From: Rhizobiaceae bacterium
GTDB taxonomy: Bacteria > Pseudomonadota > Alphaproteobacteria > Rhizobiales > Rhizobiaceae
Reading direction: 5' to 3'
Length of the DNA stretch: 64,000 bases
Assembly (NCBI GenBank): GCA_028281105.1
Contig: JANQKQ010000023.1
Location: forward strand, 39,564-103,563
In this document: positions 33,667 to 41,213 of the stretch, piece after piece
How positions within the stretch are numbered: position 1 is the stretch's first letter
Layout of the letters: each line of letters begins with the position of its first letter
The notes under the pieces: model-generated
Databases searched by the model: none
Told to the model about the DNA's origin: nothing
The model's input: only the letters and a program-made list of their open reading frames with translations
Program-made: the position numbers and the translations under genes

Positions 33667-34251
33667 ATCCCCGGGCCGAATCGCCCCACATCCGGCCGCA
33701 GGCCGTCCGCCGTCCCTTTTTGACCGGCGTTTGAGCAACGTCCGACCGGCGCCCGCCGCGCCAATTCCCGCTCGCGCCATTCAAGCCGGCGTGAAAAGTC
33801 GGCCGCGATTATGCGCGAATTTATACCTTGCGTCCGCCAGAAATCACGCTGCTTTCACGCTCGGTCTCTACCGTCCAAACTCAAGAATGCTGAGACGGGT
33901 GGGCAAACATGGGGTAGCCGGACGCCACAATAACGAAACAACAGCGAAACCACCGGCGGATTTCAAGTTTACCTCCCAGGATTCACCGCTTTGCTCGTCG
34001 GAGCCCTTCCGCCATCCATGATCCGACCAGTTCGGCATGGATGGCGGCTTTTTGAGCGGTCGTCCACGTCAACACCGAGTCAGCCATCGATGCACCGCGG
34101 CTCCGGCGGCAATTCGATCGCATTCGTGTTGAGAGCCACATGTCGTCATTCGTTCCACCAGCCCGCCGCGTCGGCCCGTGCCTTGCGCGCCGCAACGTTC
34201 ACCTCCCCCAGGCGCGCCCAAGCCTGAAGCGTCTGTAGCCGGGAGGGCGAT
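33667..34251. other. 585-bp intergenic region without a convincing gene
   Basis: Between the OsmC operon and the amidase I see no reading frame with family-like composition; the open frames here are short and low in conserved residues. It is more AT-rich from 33790 to 33980 than its surroundings. The clearest structure is the hairpin terminator at 34009-34053. Confidence 0.5.
34009..34053 (+). terminator. Intrinsic terminator in intergenic DNA
   Basis: CCGCCATCCATG (34009-34020), a 15-nt loop, CATGGATGGCGG (34036-34047), then C and five T. The 12-bp stem is perfect. It points rightward, yet no gene ends just upstream: OsmC ends ~380 bp earlier. It may end a long operon leader or a small RNA. 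Confidence 0.65.
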
Positions 34252-34941
34252 ATGGCAGACCCGCGCGAATATCACTTCAACCTGCCGCCATCGCGCAGGC
34301 CGCACGACGTGCTGATCCACGAAACCTGGTATCCCGGCGTTGGCCACTACTGGCCGCGCTGCACATCCAGCCGCCTATTCGATCCGATCATGGGAATACG
34401 CGCGATCGTGATCCACGCCACCGGCGGGCACAGCTCGGCCGACGCCATGTTGACGATGAGGACCGGCAACGGCAGCTGGCATTGGCTCGTTCCCGACGAG
34501 AACGAGGCCCAGCACGGCCAGTTCGTCTGGGCATGCGCCCCGGAGGCACGCGCGGCCTGGCACGTGCGCAACAGTAAGTTTCACCCCAAGGTCAATGGGG
34601 GCAAGCGGCGGGTCAACCACTGGAGCCTGGGCATCGAAATCGTCAACAGCCAGCCGACCGAAAACCCGGACCCGTTTTCCCAATGGCAGATCGAGGCGAC
34701 CGCCGCCATTGTTCGCTACTGCTGGGCCAAATACCCGAACCTCAAACACGTCCTCTCCCACGCCGCCCTCGACCCGGCGCGCAGTTCGGACCCGGGCGAG
34801 CAGTTTCCCTGGGACAGGTTCAAGCAGGCGGTGCTGGAGGGAACCGGCGATCTGGCCGAAAACCCGCTGGTCTCCGCAGCCACGCCCATGCGCCAACTGG
34901 GCCGGCAGCCACGCCCGCGCAAATACCCGCTGACCGCCTAG
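34252..34941 (+). CDS. N-acetylmuramoyl-L-alanine amidase (Amidase_2 domain)
   Basis: The 229-residue protein has the Amidase_2/AmpD fold: first zinc His55 in AIVIHATGG, then WHWLVPDENE, SLGIEIVNSQP, and the second zinc block HVLSHAALDPARSSDPGEQFPWD (His170, Asp180; the stretch is shown here in two overlapping parts: HVLSHAALDP and ARSSDPGEQFPW). No signal peptide is visible, which fits a cytoplasmic AmpD-like recycling enzyme or a phage-type amidase. It stands alone, with no phage genes nearby. A hairpin at 35001 follows the stop. Start at 34252 is preceded by GGGAGGGCGAT, a good ribosome site. Confidence 0.88.
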   Translation: MADPREYHFNLPPSRRPHDVLIHETWYPGVGHYWPRCTSSRLFDPIMGIRAIVIHATGGHSSADAMLTMRTGNGSWHWLVPDENEAQHGQFVWACAPEARAAWHVRNSKFHPKVNGGKRRVNHWSLGIEIVNSQPTENPDPFSQWQIEATAAIVRYCWAKYPNLKHVLSHAALDPARSSDPGEQFPWDRFKQAVLEGTGDLAENPLVSAATPMRQLGRQPRPRKYPLTA

Positions 34942-35000
34942 GGCACATCCAGGATAGGTGGACACCGGTTATCCGTCCGGATGTGCGCAAAAACAATGAC

Positions 35001-35039
35001 CTAGAGCCCGGTTTTGCTTCAATCAAAACCGGGCTCTAG
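35001..35039. repeat. Perfect 16-bp palindromic hairpin after the amidase gene
   Basis: CTAGAGCCCGGTTTTG (35001-35016), loop CTTCAAT, CAAAACCGGGCTCTAG (35024-35039). It lies 60 bp after the amidase stop and just before the LacI/ABC relic. It could serve as a terminator-like or REP-type element; no T-run follows. Confidence 0.6.
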
Positions 35040-35094
35040 CATCCGGCCCGTCGGGGCCAATCCGGCAGCCCACTCGCAGCCTCCGCAAATCCCG

Positions 35095-35370
35095 CAAAAC
35101 CGGCAAACCGCGGCAAGCATCTGGGCCTGACCGAGGGCACGGTCTCGCGCGCCATCAACGGCTATGCCGACATATCCTCAAACATGCGGCAACGGGTCCT
35201 GCAGCCCGCCGACACGTCCTTAAGCGTCAACTGCGGGCCGCTGTGCGTTCTGACCGTGCGCGCCGACGCGGCAGGCGTCGATCTGAAAGGCAAACAAGTG
35301 CATCTGCGCTTCGACGAACAGCTTCTGCACTTCTTCGACGAGGCGGACTCGGCCCTGGGTGCAGCCTGGA
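35095..35370 (+). pseudogene. Relic joining a LacI-type HTH to the TOBE tail of a sugar ABC ATPase
   Basis: One frame reads GKHLGLTEGTVSRAINGYAD followed by ISSNMRQRVLQPAD (~35112-35213), a LacI DNA-binding helix-turn-helix with the usual Thr-Val-Ser-Arg-Ala-Ile recognition helix. It runs straight into AGVDLKGKQVHLRFDEQLLH and FFDEADSALG (~35277-35345), which looks like the C-terminal TOBE region of MalK/UgpC-type ATPases (the H-x-FD end). There is no plausible start, no LacI ligand domain and no ATPase domain. The simplest reading is a large deletion in a former sugar-uptake operon. No recognisable stop follows in a sensible position. The assignment of the second half rests on short similarity. 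Confidence 0.55.
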
Positions 35371-35411
35371 GTTTGGGGTGGCGGAGTTACACCCGCCGCC
35401 TTCGCGCCCGA

Positions 35412-37067
35412 TCAGGAAATGCCCGACGCGCGCAGTGCTTCGGCCACCGCCTGGCCCGTCTTCGAACGGTTGGCGGGATGGTTCTTCAGATAGTCGGCCA
35501 CGGTGAAGCCGGGTTGGCGGCGAAGCAGATCGACCGCCGTGGACCGCGCTTCTTCGGTCCTGTCGAGATGATGCAGCGCCGATATCTTGACCCGCAGGGT
35601 CGACAGATGCCGGTCGTTCTTGCGGATCGACCGCTCGGCGAATTCGAGCGCTTCCTCATAGTTGCCGCCGGACAGATGCGCCGTCGCGCTGAGTGTGTCG
35701 TAGAAATATCCAAACGGATCGATCGGCGACAGCCGCCGGGCCGTGTCGGTGGCCGCGATCGCGCTTTCCGCCTCGTCGCGAAACGCGTGCAGCGCACCTT
35801 TAAGCAGCCACGACAGTGAATCGTTGGGATTGAGGTCGAGCGCGCTGTCATAGCGTTTCTCGGCGATGTCGAGGCGTTGCAACAGATTGTTGTGGGCGAA
35901 GCCGTCGATCGACAGGCAGAAGGCGTTCTCGGGATCGATGTCCAGCGCCCTTGCGGTGCAGTCGATTGCCGCCTGGGTGTCGCCGGCCGGGTCGGCGCTC
36001 CAGCCGTTGAACACGCTCAGGATATACCAGTTGCCGTGCCAGGCATGAACCTCCGCCGAAGTCGGCGACCGTTTCACCGCCTCCTCGATCATCTGCCGCG
36101 ACCGCGAGAACGCGCGTATGGTGCGCTGATGCATCAAGCTGACGCCGGCGACCAGCAGGCGGTGGTCGCGGATGTCTTCGACCTGCCGGTCACGCACATA
36201 GGTGATGGCGTCATCCGCGATCGAACGGCCCACCGAGCTCACGATCTCCGCGATGCCGCGCGAGTAACGCTCGAGGATGTCGTTGACCGAAACCATGAAC
36301 TCACGGGTCCAGATGATCCGTCCCGTACTCGCATCGATGAAATCGGCATTGATGACGACGTCGTCCCTGAGCGCCCTGATCGTGCCGGCCACGCAATAGT
36401 CGACCTGCAACTGGCGGCGAACCGCGCCGATTTCGACGGTGCGGCCGGCCAGCGCCCGGCTGGACAGGTGCGAGATGACCGCCAGCAGGTTGGATCGCGA
36501 CAGAGACCGGCAGATCTCCTCGGCCATCCAATCGCCCAGAACGCGGTCGCTGTTGTCGCCGGCCACCAGTTGAAACGGCAGGATGGTGATCGCAGGGACC
36601 GGCAGCGTCGCGATCGGCCGCGGTGACGCGCTGAACAGAGAGCTCAGCTGCTCGGGATTGGCGCGCATGCTGCGCAGCCAGTCGTTGAACCCTTCCTCAC
36701 GGATATCCAGACCTTCGAGAAACTCGCCGCGCCCCGGCTGGCCGATAAACCAGACCTTGGACAGATCAAGCGTGACTTCCGAATTGTTGGTGGTGATGAG
36801 CTTGGAGAAATCGTCGCCGAGAATCTGCTTGATGTCGGACAACGCCCGGCGCAGGCTCTGCCGGCCGCCGTCATATGATGCGACGCTCCACAGCATGTCC
36901 TGCAGAAACGTGCGCGTTCTTCGACCAAACGGTGCGGTTGCAAGCAGCGCGAACAATGCACGGTGCTTCGTGCCCGTGATCTCGAAGCCGCCTTCATCGG
37001 GAGAGCGCACGATGCAGGCCCCGAACAGGCTGACCTCCAGCCTCTTACCTCCTGCAATTCCTGCCAT
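35412..37067 (-). CDS. SARP-like winged-helix regulator with TolB-like and TPR domains
   Basis: The preferred ATG at 37067 has GAGAGGG 5 nt upstream; the protein has 551 residues (the frame extends further up to 37124). Residues ~10-110 resemble the OmpR/SARP-type winged helix (RLEVSLFGACIVRS, GTKHRALFALLATAPFGRRTR, SLRRALSDIKQILGDDF). Residues ~160-300 form a TolB-like domain (ITILPFQLVAGDNSDRVLGDW, DYCVAGTIRALRDDVVINADF). TPR repeats fill the rest (AIDCTARALDIDPENAFCLS, YDSALDLNPNDSLSWLLKGA). This layout is found in alphaproteobacterial adenylate-cyclase-like regulators lacking the cyclase domain. Target and signal are unknown. Upstream lies a 660-bp AT-richer gap. Confidence 0.75.
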   Translation of the reverse strand: MAGIAGGKRLEVSLFGACIVRSPDEGGFEITGTKHRALFALLATAPFGRRTRTFLQDMLWSVASYDGGRQSLRRALSDIKQILGDDFSKLITTNNSEVTLDLSKVWFIGQPGRGEFLEGLDIREEGFNDWLRSMRANPEQLSSLFSASPRPIATLPVPAITILPFQLVAGDNSDRVLGDWMAEEICRSLSRSNLLAVISHLSSRALAGRTVEIGAVRRQLQVDYCVAGTIRALRDDVVINADFIDASTGRIIWTREFMVSVNDILERYSRGIAEIVSSVGRSIADDAITYVRDRQVEDIRDHRLLVAGVSLMHQRTIRAFSRSRQMIEEAVKRSPTSAEVHAWHGNWYILSVFNGWSADPAGDTQAAIDCTARALDIDPENAFCLSIDGFAHNNLLQRLDIAEKRYDSALDLNPNDSLSWLLKGALHAFRDEAESAIAATDTARRLSPIDPFGYFYDTLSATAHLSGGNYEEALEFAERSIRKNDRHLSTLRVKISALHHLDRTEEARSTAVDLLRRQPGFTVADYLKNHPANRSKTGQAVAEALRASGIS

Positions 37068-37731
37068 TTTCGCCCTCTCTTGACCTATCAGGTTGCAACA
37101 CGCGCCACGCATCTGCCTAGGCACTTCACAGTTTATTCACGGTACCCGGATCTCGATTTGCGCGGAAAAATGATCCTGCACCTGACTTTAACTCAACCAA
37201 AAGTTGCATAAAATCCATGCGCCAGCGAGATACATGGCATAAAGGAATTAATCGAATTTTATACTAGCCGGCAAAAACATCGAAAAACAGTATGTAGTAT
37301 GGTGAGGCACTGCAAACTCAATGTGCAAGAAAAGCCAACACCCGATCGCGCGGCTGAATTACTCGACCGCATCTGCGGCCACCATCTGGCGGTGAGCCGC
37401 AACTAACCTTACCACCAAGCCGGCAATATTATGAAATGCGGCTGGCGCGGGTATTTATACCGAGGATTATTGGCAGGACGCATCGCGAGCGATTTTGCCC
37501 GCGGCCGGAACCGGCCGCCGACTCGAAGTGTCGTTTTTCGCCACCCCAAGTTGCTGTTTTCAGGCGATTTCCGCGACCCGGCCGGCGTCAGAAGGTCGGC
37601 CTGTTCTCGTTTTGAGCGCAACCTGGCCGGCTAGCGGCAGGCGGGGCCGCACGGCAATGGTGTATGCGCCGCATGGAGATTGCGGCGAAGCAGGGCGAAC
37701 GAGCTTGCGCACGCCGCGCCGTTGCGGCGCA
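37068..37731. other. 664-bp intergenic region
   Basis: It separates the SARP-TolB-TPR gene (leftward) from the 3' end of the GAF gene (also leftward). The stretch 37140-37330 is markedly AT-rich for this genome and could hold the SARP-gene promoter. I see no gene, tRNA or clear terminator. Confidence 0.5.
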
Positions 37732-38217
37732 TCAGGCGGTCTGCGAGCGCCCCAACGCGAGGAACGCGATCATCGCGGCCGGCCGGAAATCGCATATCCG
37801 GCTCACCCGTTCCGGCGTGTAGTAGCCGGCCTTTTCCAGCAGATTGATCGTACCCAGAAACGAGCCGGACACCTTGATCGGCACGTTGACGGCAGCTCCG
37901 CAGCCCAACTCGGCGATCAACGGGTGATCGGGGAACACTTCGGCAATCTCGGCGATCGAATTGGCGACGAACGCCTCGCCATTGTCCAGCACTTTGCGGG
38001 TCCAGGCATTGGCGATGATGTCCTTCAGGCCCGACAGCGGATAAGCCTCGGGCTGGTTGGTATAGACGCGCTCGGCCTTGCCCTCCTTCAGGTCGAAGAT
38101 GGTGCATGAGAATATGATGGCGCCGACCTCGCGCTGCACCAGTTGATCCAGCGCGGCGAACATATCGAGCGCGCTGGCGCTCTCCGCCACATCAACGAAC
38201 TCACCAAGATCAATCAC
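37732..38217 (-). CDS. Stand-alone GAF domain protein
   Basis: The 161-residue protein is essentially one GAF domain: VGAIIFSCTIFDLKEG, a central variable region, then AELGCGAAVNVPIKVSGSFLGTINLLEK, which is the usual GAF C-terminal strand pair. No output domain is attached. It follows the M24 gene by 1 bp and so is part of the gntR-M24-GAF operon, probably as a small-molecule sensor or accessory to the regulon (inference). Its ligand is unknown. Confidence 0.8.
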   Translation of the reverse strand: MIDLGEFVDVAESASALDMFAALDQLVQREVGAIIFSCTIFDLKEGKAERVYTNQPEAYPLSGLKDIIANAWTRKVLDNGEAFVANSIAEIAEVFPDHPLIAELGCGAAVNVPIKVSGSFLGTINLLEKAGYYTPERVSRICDFRPAAMIAFLALGRSQTA

Positions 38218-38218
38218 T

Positions 38219-39325
38219 TCATCCCCCCACCACCGTCAGCGCCCGCTCGAAACCGGTGAGCGAACGCGCGCCGTCGGCCTCGATCAGCACGTCATCCTCG
38301 ATTCGAACCCCGATGTCTCCCGCGCGATAGAGCCCGGGCTCGATCGTCAACAACATGCCCGGTTCCAGCCGCTGATGGTTGCCGACCATCACATGAGGCG
38401 CCTCGTGCACGTCGAGCCCCAATCCGTGCCCGGTTTTGTGCACGATCATATCGGCGAACGCTGATGTGGACAGGACCTGAGTGGTACGCGTGTCGAGCTC
38501 ATGGGCGGAAAGGCCGGGGCCGGCCACCTGTCGGCCTTTTTCGTTGGCGGCAAGCACGGTTTCGTACACACGCGCGTGCTCGTCGCTCACATGCTCGCAA
38601 AAAAACGTTCGCGTAATGTCGGCGTTATAGCCGTCGAACGCGGCGCCGAAGTCGAACAGCAGCGGGTCTCCGGCGGCAAGCCGGGTCCCGTCCGGCACGC
38701 CGTGCGGATTGGCGGACTTGCCGCCGGCGAGCACGAGCGGCTCGAAGGCAAATCCGTCCGCGCCGCCGGCGAGCATTCGCATCTTCAGGATGTTCGCGAT
38801 CTCGCGCTCGCTCATGCCGGCCCGAACCTGTTCCAGCGTTTCGCCCAGCGCTGCTTCGCTGATCGCGATCGCGCGTTCGGTTGCCTCGACCTCCGCCGGC
38901 TCCTTGCAGATGCGCAGGTCGGCTAGGCTGGTTCCACCGTCCACCACACGCTCAGTCCCGAAGTGCTTGCGCAGCGCCTCGGCCTCGAACACCCGCATGC
39001 GCCCGCCTTCGACGCCGATCAGCCCGTCTCCCAGTTCGCCGGCCGCGGCCGCAAAGGCCGCATCGAAGCCGTCGGCATCCTGCCAGAAGAACGTCGGCGC
39101 GTCGGCGAAGGTCTCACGCCACTTCTCCCGCTCCAGTTCCGGCATGATCGCCATGACGTCAGCCGACGCGGTGACGAACACAATGGTCGGCCGTTCCATC
39201 AGATGGAAATGCAGACCCGTCAGGTAGTAGAAACTGGCGCCGGGAACAAACGCGGCCGCGTACAGCCCCGCCTCGCGCACCAGCCCTGCCAGCCTGTCGC
39301 GCCGCGCTGCCAGAGCCCCGCTCAC
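38219..39325 (-). CDS. M24 family metallopeptidase (Xaa-Pro peptidase fold), locus 2
   Basis: The 368-residue protein has the creatinase-like N-terminal domain and the M24 domain. Metal ligands are Asp in LFDFGAAFDGYNADITR (both Asp), His in KTGHGLGLDVHEAP, Glu in LTIEPGLYRAG and Glu in VRIEDDVLIEADG. It overlaps the gntR stop by 4 bp, so regulator and hydrolase are translated together. It is the counterpart of the M24 gene at 22196 beside the other hydantoinase locus. Activity on a ring-opened amide or dipeptide is inference. No signal peptide. Confidence 0.9.
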   Translation of the reverse strand: MSGALAARRDRLAGLVREAGLYAAAFVPGASFYYLTGLHFHLMERPTIVFVTASADVMAIMPELEREKWRETFADAPTFFWQDADGFDAAFAAAAGELGDGLIGVEGGRMRVFEAEALRKHFGTERVVDGGTSLADLRICKEPAEVEATERAIAISEAALGETLEQVRAGMSEREIANILKMRMLAGGADGFAFEPLVLAGGKSANPHGVPDGTRLAAGDPLLFDFGAAFDGYNADITRTFFCEHVSDEHARVYETVLAANEKGRQVAGPGLSAHELDTRTTQVLSTSAFADMIVHKTGHGLGLDVHEAPHVMVGNHQRLEPGMLLTIEPGLYRAGDIGVRIEDDVLIEADGARSLTGFERALTVVGG

Positions 39326-40053
39326 GCCAGGTCTCCAACCGTGACGGGATGCTCGTCCATCGGCATTTCATTCGCGAACTTCGGCTCCAGCGACCGGATC
39401 ACGATGGCGAACTCCGCGCGGATAAGCTCACTCATCCTGGCATCGGAAGCGTTGGCGTCGCCGCCCACTACCGCGCCCGCCAGCTCTTCAAGCCTTTCGC
39501 ACGACGCCCGCAACTCGCCGCCCGTCGCATTGGGGAAATAGTACATGATCTTGGTCCTCACCCCGGCGTCCAGCACCTGGTCGAAATACTTCATCTGGAA
39601 CATGTTTCCGGTCAATCCCGCCAGGCGGCGGCGAAAGGCGTTGTCGGTGCGCAGCGCCTTCTCGAAGTCGCCGTCGCCGATCGCGGCGCGGTAGTTCTCC
39701 AGATAATCGGCCAGCATATCCTCGTCGGCAAGCGCGCTGGTCGCCGCAGAGCGCGCCACCGCGCGCGACAGGACTAGGAACGTGTCGAGATAGTCGCCCA
39801 CATTGTTGAGCAGCATGGGAGCGACGATGCTGGTCCGGTTGGGCAGGAAGTGAACGAACCCCTCCCCCGACAGAAGAAGCAGCGCCTCGCGGACCGGCGT
39901 GCGCGAAATCTCGAACCGCGCCGCGAGCGCCATCTCATCCAGCGCCGAGCCCGGCCTGATGCGCAGCCATAAAATGTCTTCGCGCAACGCGTCATAGACC
40001 TGCAGCGCGCCGCGCCGGTTCGTCCGCCCGGTGGGTTGATGGCCTTGTTGCAA
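39322..40053 (-). CDS. GntR family transcriptional regulator, FCD (FadR-C) subfamily
   Basis: The 243-residue protein has a winged HTH at residues ~18-80 (LQVYDALREDILWLRIRPGSALDEMALAARFEISRTPVREALLLLSGEG contains the classical GntR helix; residues shown as ARFEISRTPVREALL). The FCD ligand domain has Asp/His-type metal-site residues around NAFRRRLAGLTGN. It is transcribed away from the SBP-hyuAB operon and first in its own operon with M24 and GAF. The inverted repeat at 40093-40108 in the shared region is its likely operator. FCD regulators usually respond to carboxylic acids. Confidence 0.9.
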   Translation of the reverse strand: MQQGHQPTGRTNRRGALQVYDALREDILWLRIRPGSALDEMALAARFEISRTPVREALLLLSGEGFVHFLPNRTSIVAPMLLNNVGDYLDTFLVLSRAVARSAATSALADEDMLADYLENYRAAIGDGDFEKALRTDNAFRRRLAGLTGNMFQMKYFDQVLDAGVRTKIMYYFPNATGGELRASCERLEELAGAVVGGDANASDARMSELIRAEFAIVIRSLEPKFANEMPMDEHPVTVGDLA

Positions 40054-40091
40054 CGCCGGTTCGTCCGTTTCTGCCGCTAAGGAATCTCTTG

Positions 40092-40135
40092 TATAATGTT
40101 TGCATTATTGTAAGATAGCTTGCGGCGTAACACAA
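40092..40135. promoter_or_regulatory. Divergent promoter/operator region between gntR and the SBP-hyuAB operon
   Basis: A rightward -10 TATAAT is at 40092-40097. A perfect inverted repeat ATAATG-TTTG-CATTAT (40093-40108) overlaps it. For leftward gntR, -35 TTGTGT (complement of 40130-40135), a 17-bp spacer and -10 TACAAT (complement of 40107-40112) are visible. One operator would cover both -10 regions, suiting GntR/FCD control of both directions. The rightward -35 is weak. Confidence 0.55.
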
Positions 40136-40156
40136 GCAACTGGGGAGGAAGTGTGG

Positions 40157-41149
40157 ATGATACGGCATCTGAAGGCTCTGACGCTGGGCGCCGGTTTGGC
40201 GCTCGCGCTTGCGGCGGCGGCCACCGCGCAAACTAAGAAAATCGCATATTTCGCTGCTGCTTCGCAGAACGGCTTCAACCAGGCCACCTATGCCGGCGTG
40301 GAAGAGAAAGCCAAGGAGCTCGGCTACGAGACCGCCATCTTCGACGGCAAGTTCGACGCGGCGCATCAGTACAGCCAGATCGAGGACGTGCTGGCGAGCG
40401 GCAACTATGCCGGCTTCATCGTCGCGCCCAACGACACGGTCGGCATCGCCGGCGCGTTCGAGCAGGTGATCGCGGCGGGCACGCCGATCGCCACGGTGCT
40501 GTTCCCGGTCGGTCCGGATCTGACGACGCTCGAACCGCAGGTGGAGGGCATCACCGCTACGGTCGCTTCACCGCCGGTGCCGGGCGCAACATCGCAGGCC
40601 GAGGCTGTGGTCGCCGAATGCGAGGGCCGCGATCCCTGCAACGTGGTCATCATCATCGGCGCGAAGATCTTCCCGTTCGACAATCTGCGGCTGGAAACCT
40701 TCCAGAAGGTCCTGGCCGCCCATGACAACATCAAGGTCGTGGCCGTCGGCGAGGGCTGGTATTCGCCCGACAACTCGCTGACCGCGATGACGGACATTCT
40801 GCAGGCCAACTCCGACGTGCATGTGGTTCTGTCCAACGCCGACCAGCACCTTGTCGGCGTGGAGATCGCGCTTGAGGCGGCCGGCTACACCCCGTCCGAT
40901 CTGTTCCTGAGCGGCGGCGGCGCGGCGGCGATCGCCATCGACGCCATCCGCGAGGGCCGCTGGGACGCCACGCTGGCCTACTTCCCGAAAACCATGGGCG
41001 CGCTCGCCATGGAGCAGATCGCCAACGCGATCGAAGGCAAGCCGGTGACCCAGGTCATCAACATGGATACCGCCGGGCCGCTGGAAGCGATGATCGACAA
41101 GGCTGTTCTCGACGCCAACCCCGACTTCAAGGGCGAGTGGGAGCAGTAG
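40157..41149 (+). CDS. Ribose-type ABC transporter substrate-binding protein (Peripla_BP_4)
   Basis: The ATG at 40157 follows GGGGAGGAA at a good distance; the frame also opens earlier. The 330-residue protein has a signal peptide (ending ATAQ) and a type I periplasmic fold: KIAYFAAASQNGFNQATYAGVEEKAKELGYE (first lobe), YSQIEDVLASGNYAGFIVAPND, and SNADQHLVGVEIALEAAGY. Family ligands are sugars, polyols, autoinducer-2 and nucleoside-like compounds. HyuA and HyuB genes separate it from its ATPase and permease, which suggests an N-heterocyclic or amide-bearing ligand (inference). A hairpin follows the stop. Confidence 0.9.
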   Translation: MIRHLKALTLGAGLALALAAAATAQTKKIAYFAAASQNGFNQATYAGVEEKAKELGYETAIFDGKFDAAHQYSQIEDVLASGNYAGFIVAPNDTVGIAGAFEQVIAAGTPIATVLFPVGPDLTTLEPQVEGITATVASPPVPGATSQAEAVVAECEGRDPCNVVIIIGAKIFPFDNLRLETFQKVLAAHDNIKVVAVGEGWYSPDNSLTAMTDILQANSDVHVVLSNADQHLVGVEIALEAAGYTPSDLFLSGGGAAAIAIDAIREGRWDATLAYFPKTMGALAMEQIANAIEGKPVTQVINMDTAGPLEAMIDKAVLDANPDFKGEWEQ

Positions 41150-41156
41150 GAAACCC

Positions 41157-41186
41157 GGCCGGGGCGGGCTTGCGCCCCGGCCCTTT
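41157..41186 (+). terminator. Hairpin plus short T-run after the ribose-type SBP gene
   Basis: GGCCGGGGCG (41157-41166), loop GGCTTG, CGCCCCGGCC (41173-41182), followed by CTTTC. A 10-bp perfect GC stem 8 bp after the SBP stop; the T-run is short, so partial termination or 3'-end protection of the SBP message is likely. Confidence 0.6.
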
Positions 41187-41213
41187 CATCTCAAGTCGCT
41201 TAAGAGGGCTTTC

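Noticed and set aside
33983..34195. Small minus-strand open frame (about 70 codons) overlapping the hairpin terminator
   Set aside because: The end of the product (SVLTWTTAQKAAIHAELVGS) looks somewhat protein-like, but there is no ribosome site, no known domain, and the frame runs through the hairpin.
34252..34941. Amidase as an endolysin of a prophage
   Set aside because: No holin, capsid, tail or integrase genes lie nearby, and the neighbours are metabolic or regulatory.
35184..35819. A 211-codon plus-strand gene covering the LacI/TOBE relic and running into the SARP gene
   Set aside because: The right half overlaps the well-supported SARP-TolB-TPR gene on the other strand and has no motifs; only the left portion has meaningful similarity, as a relic.
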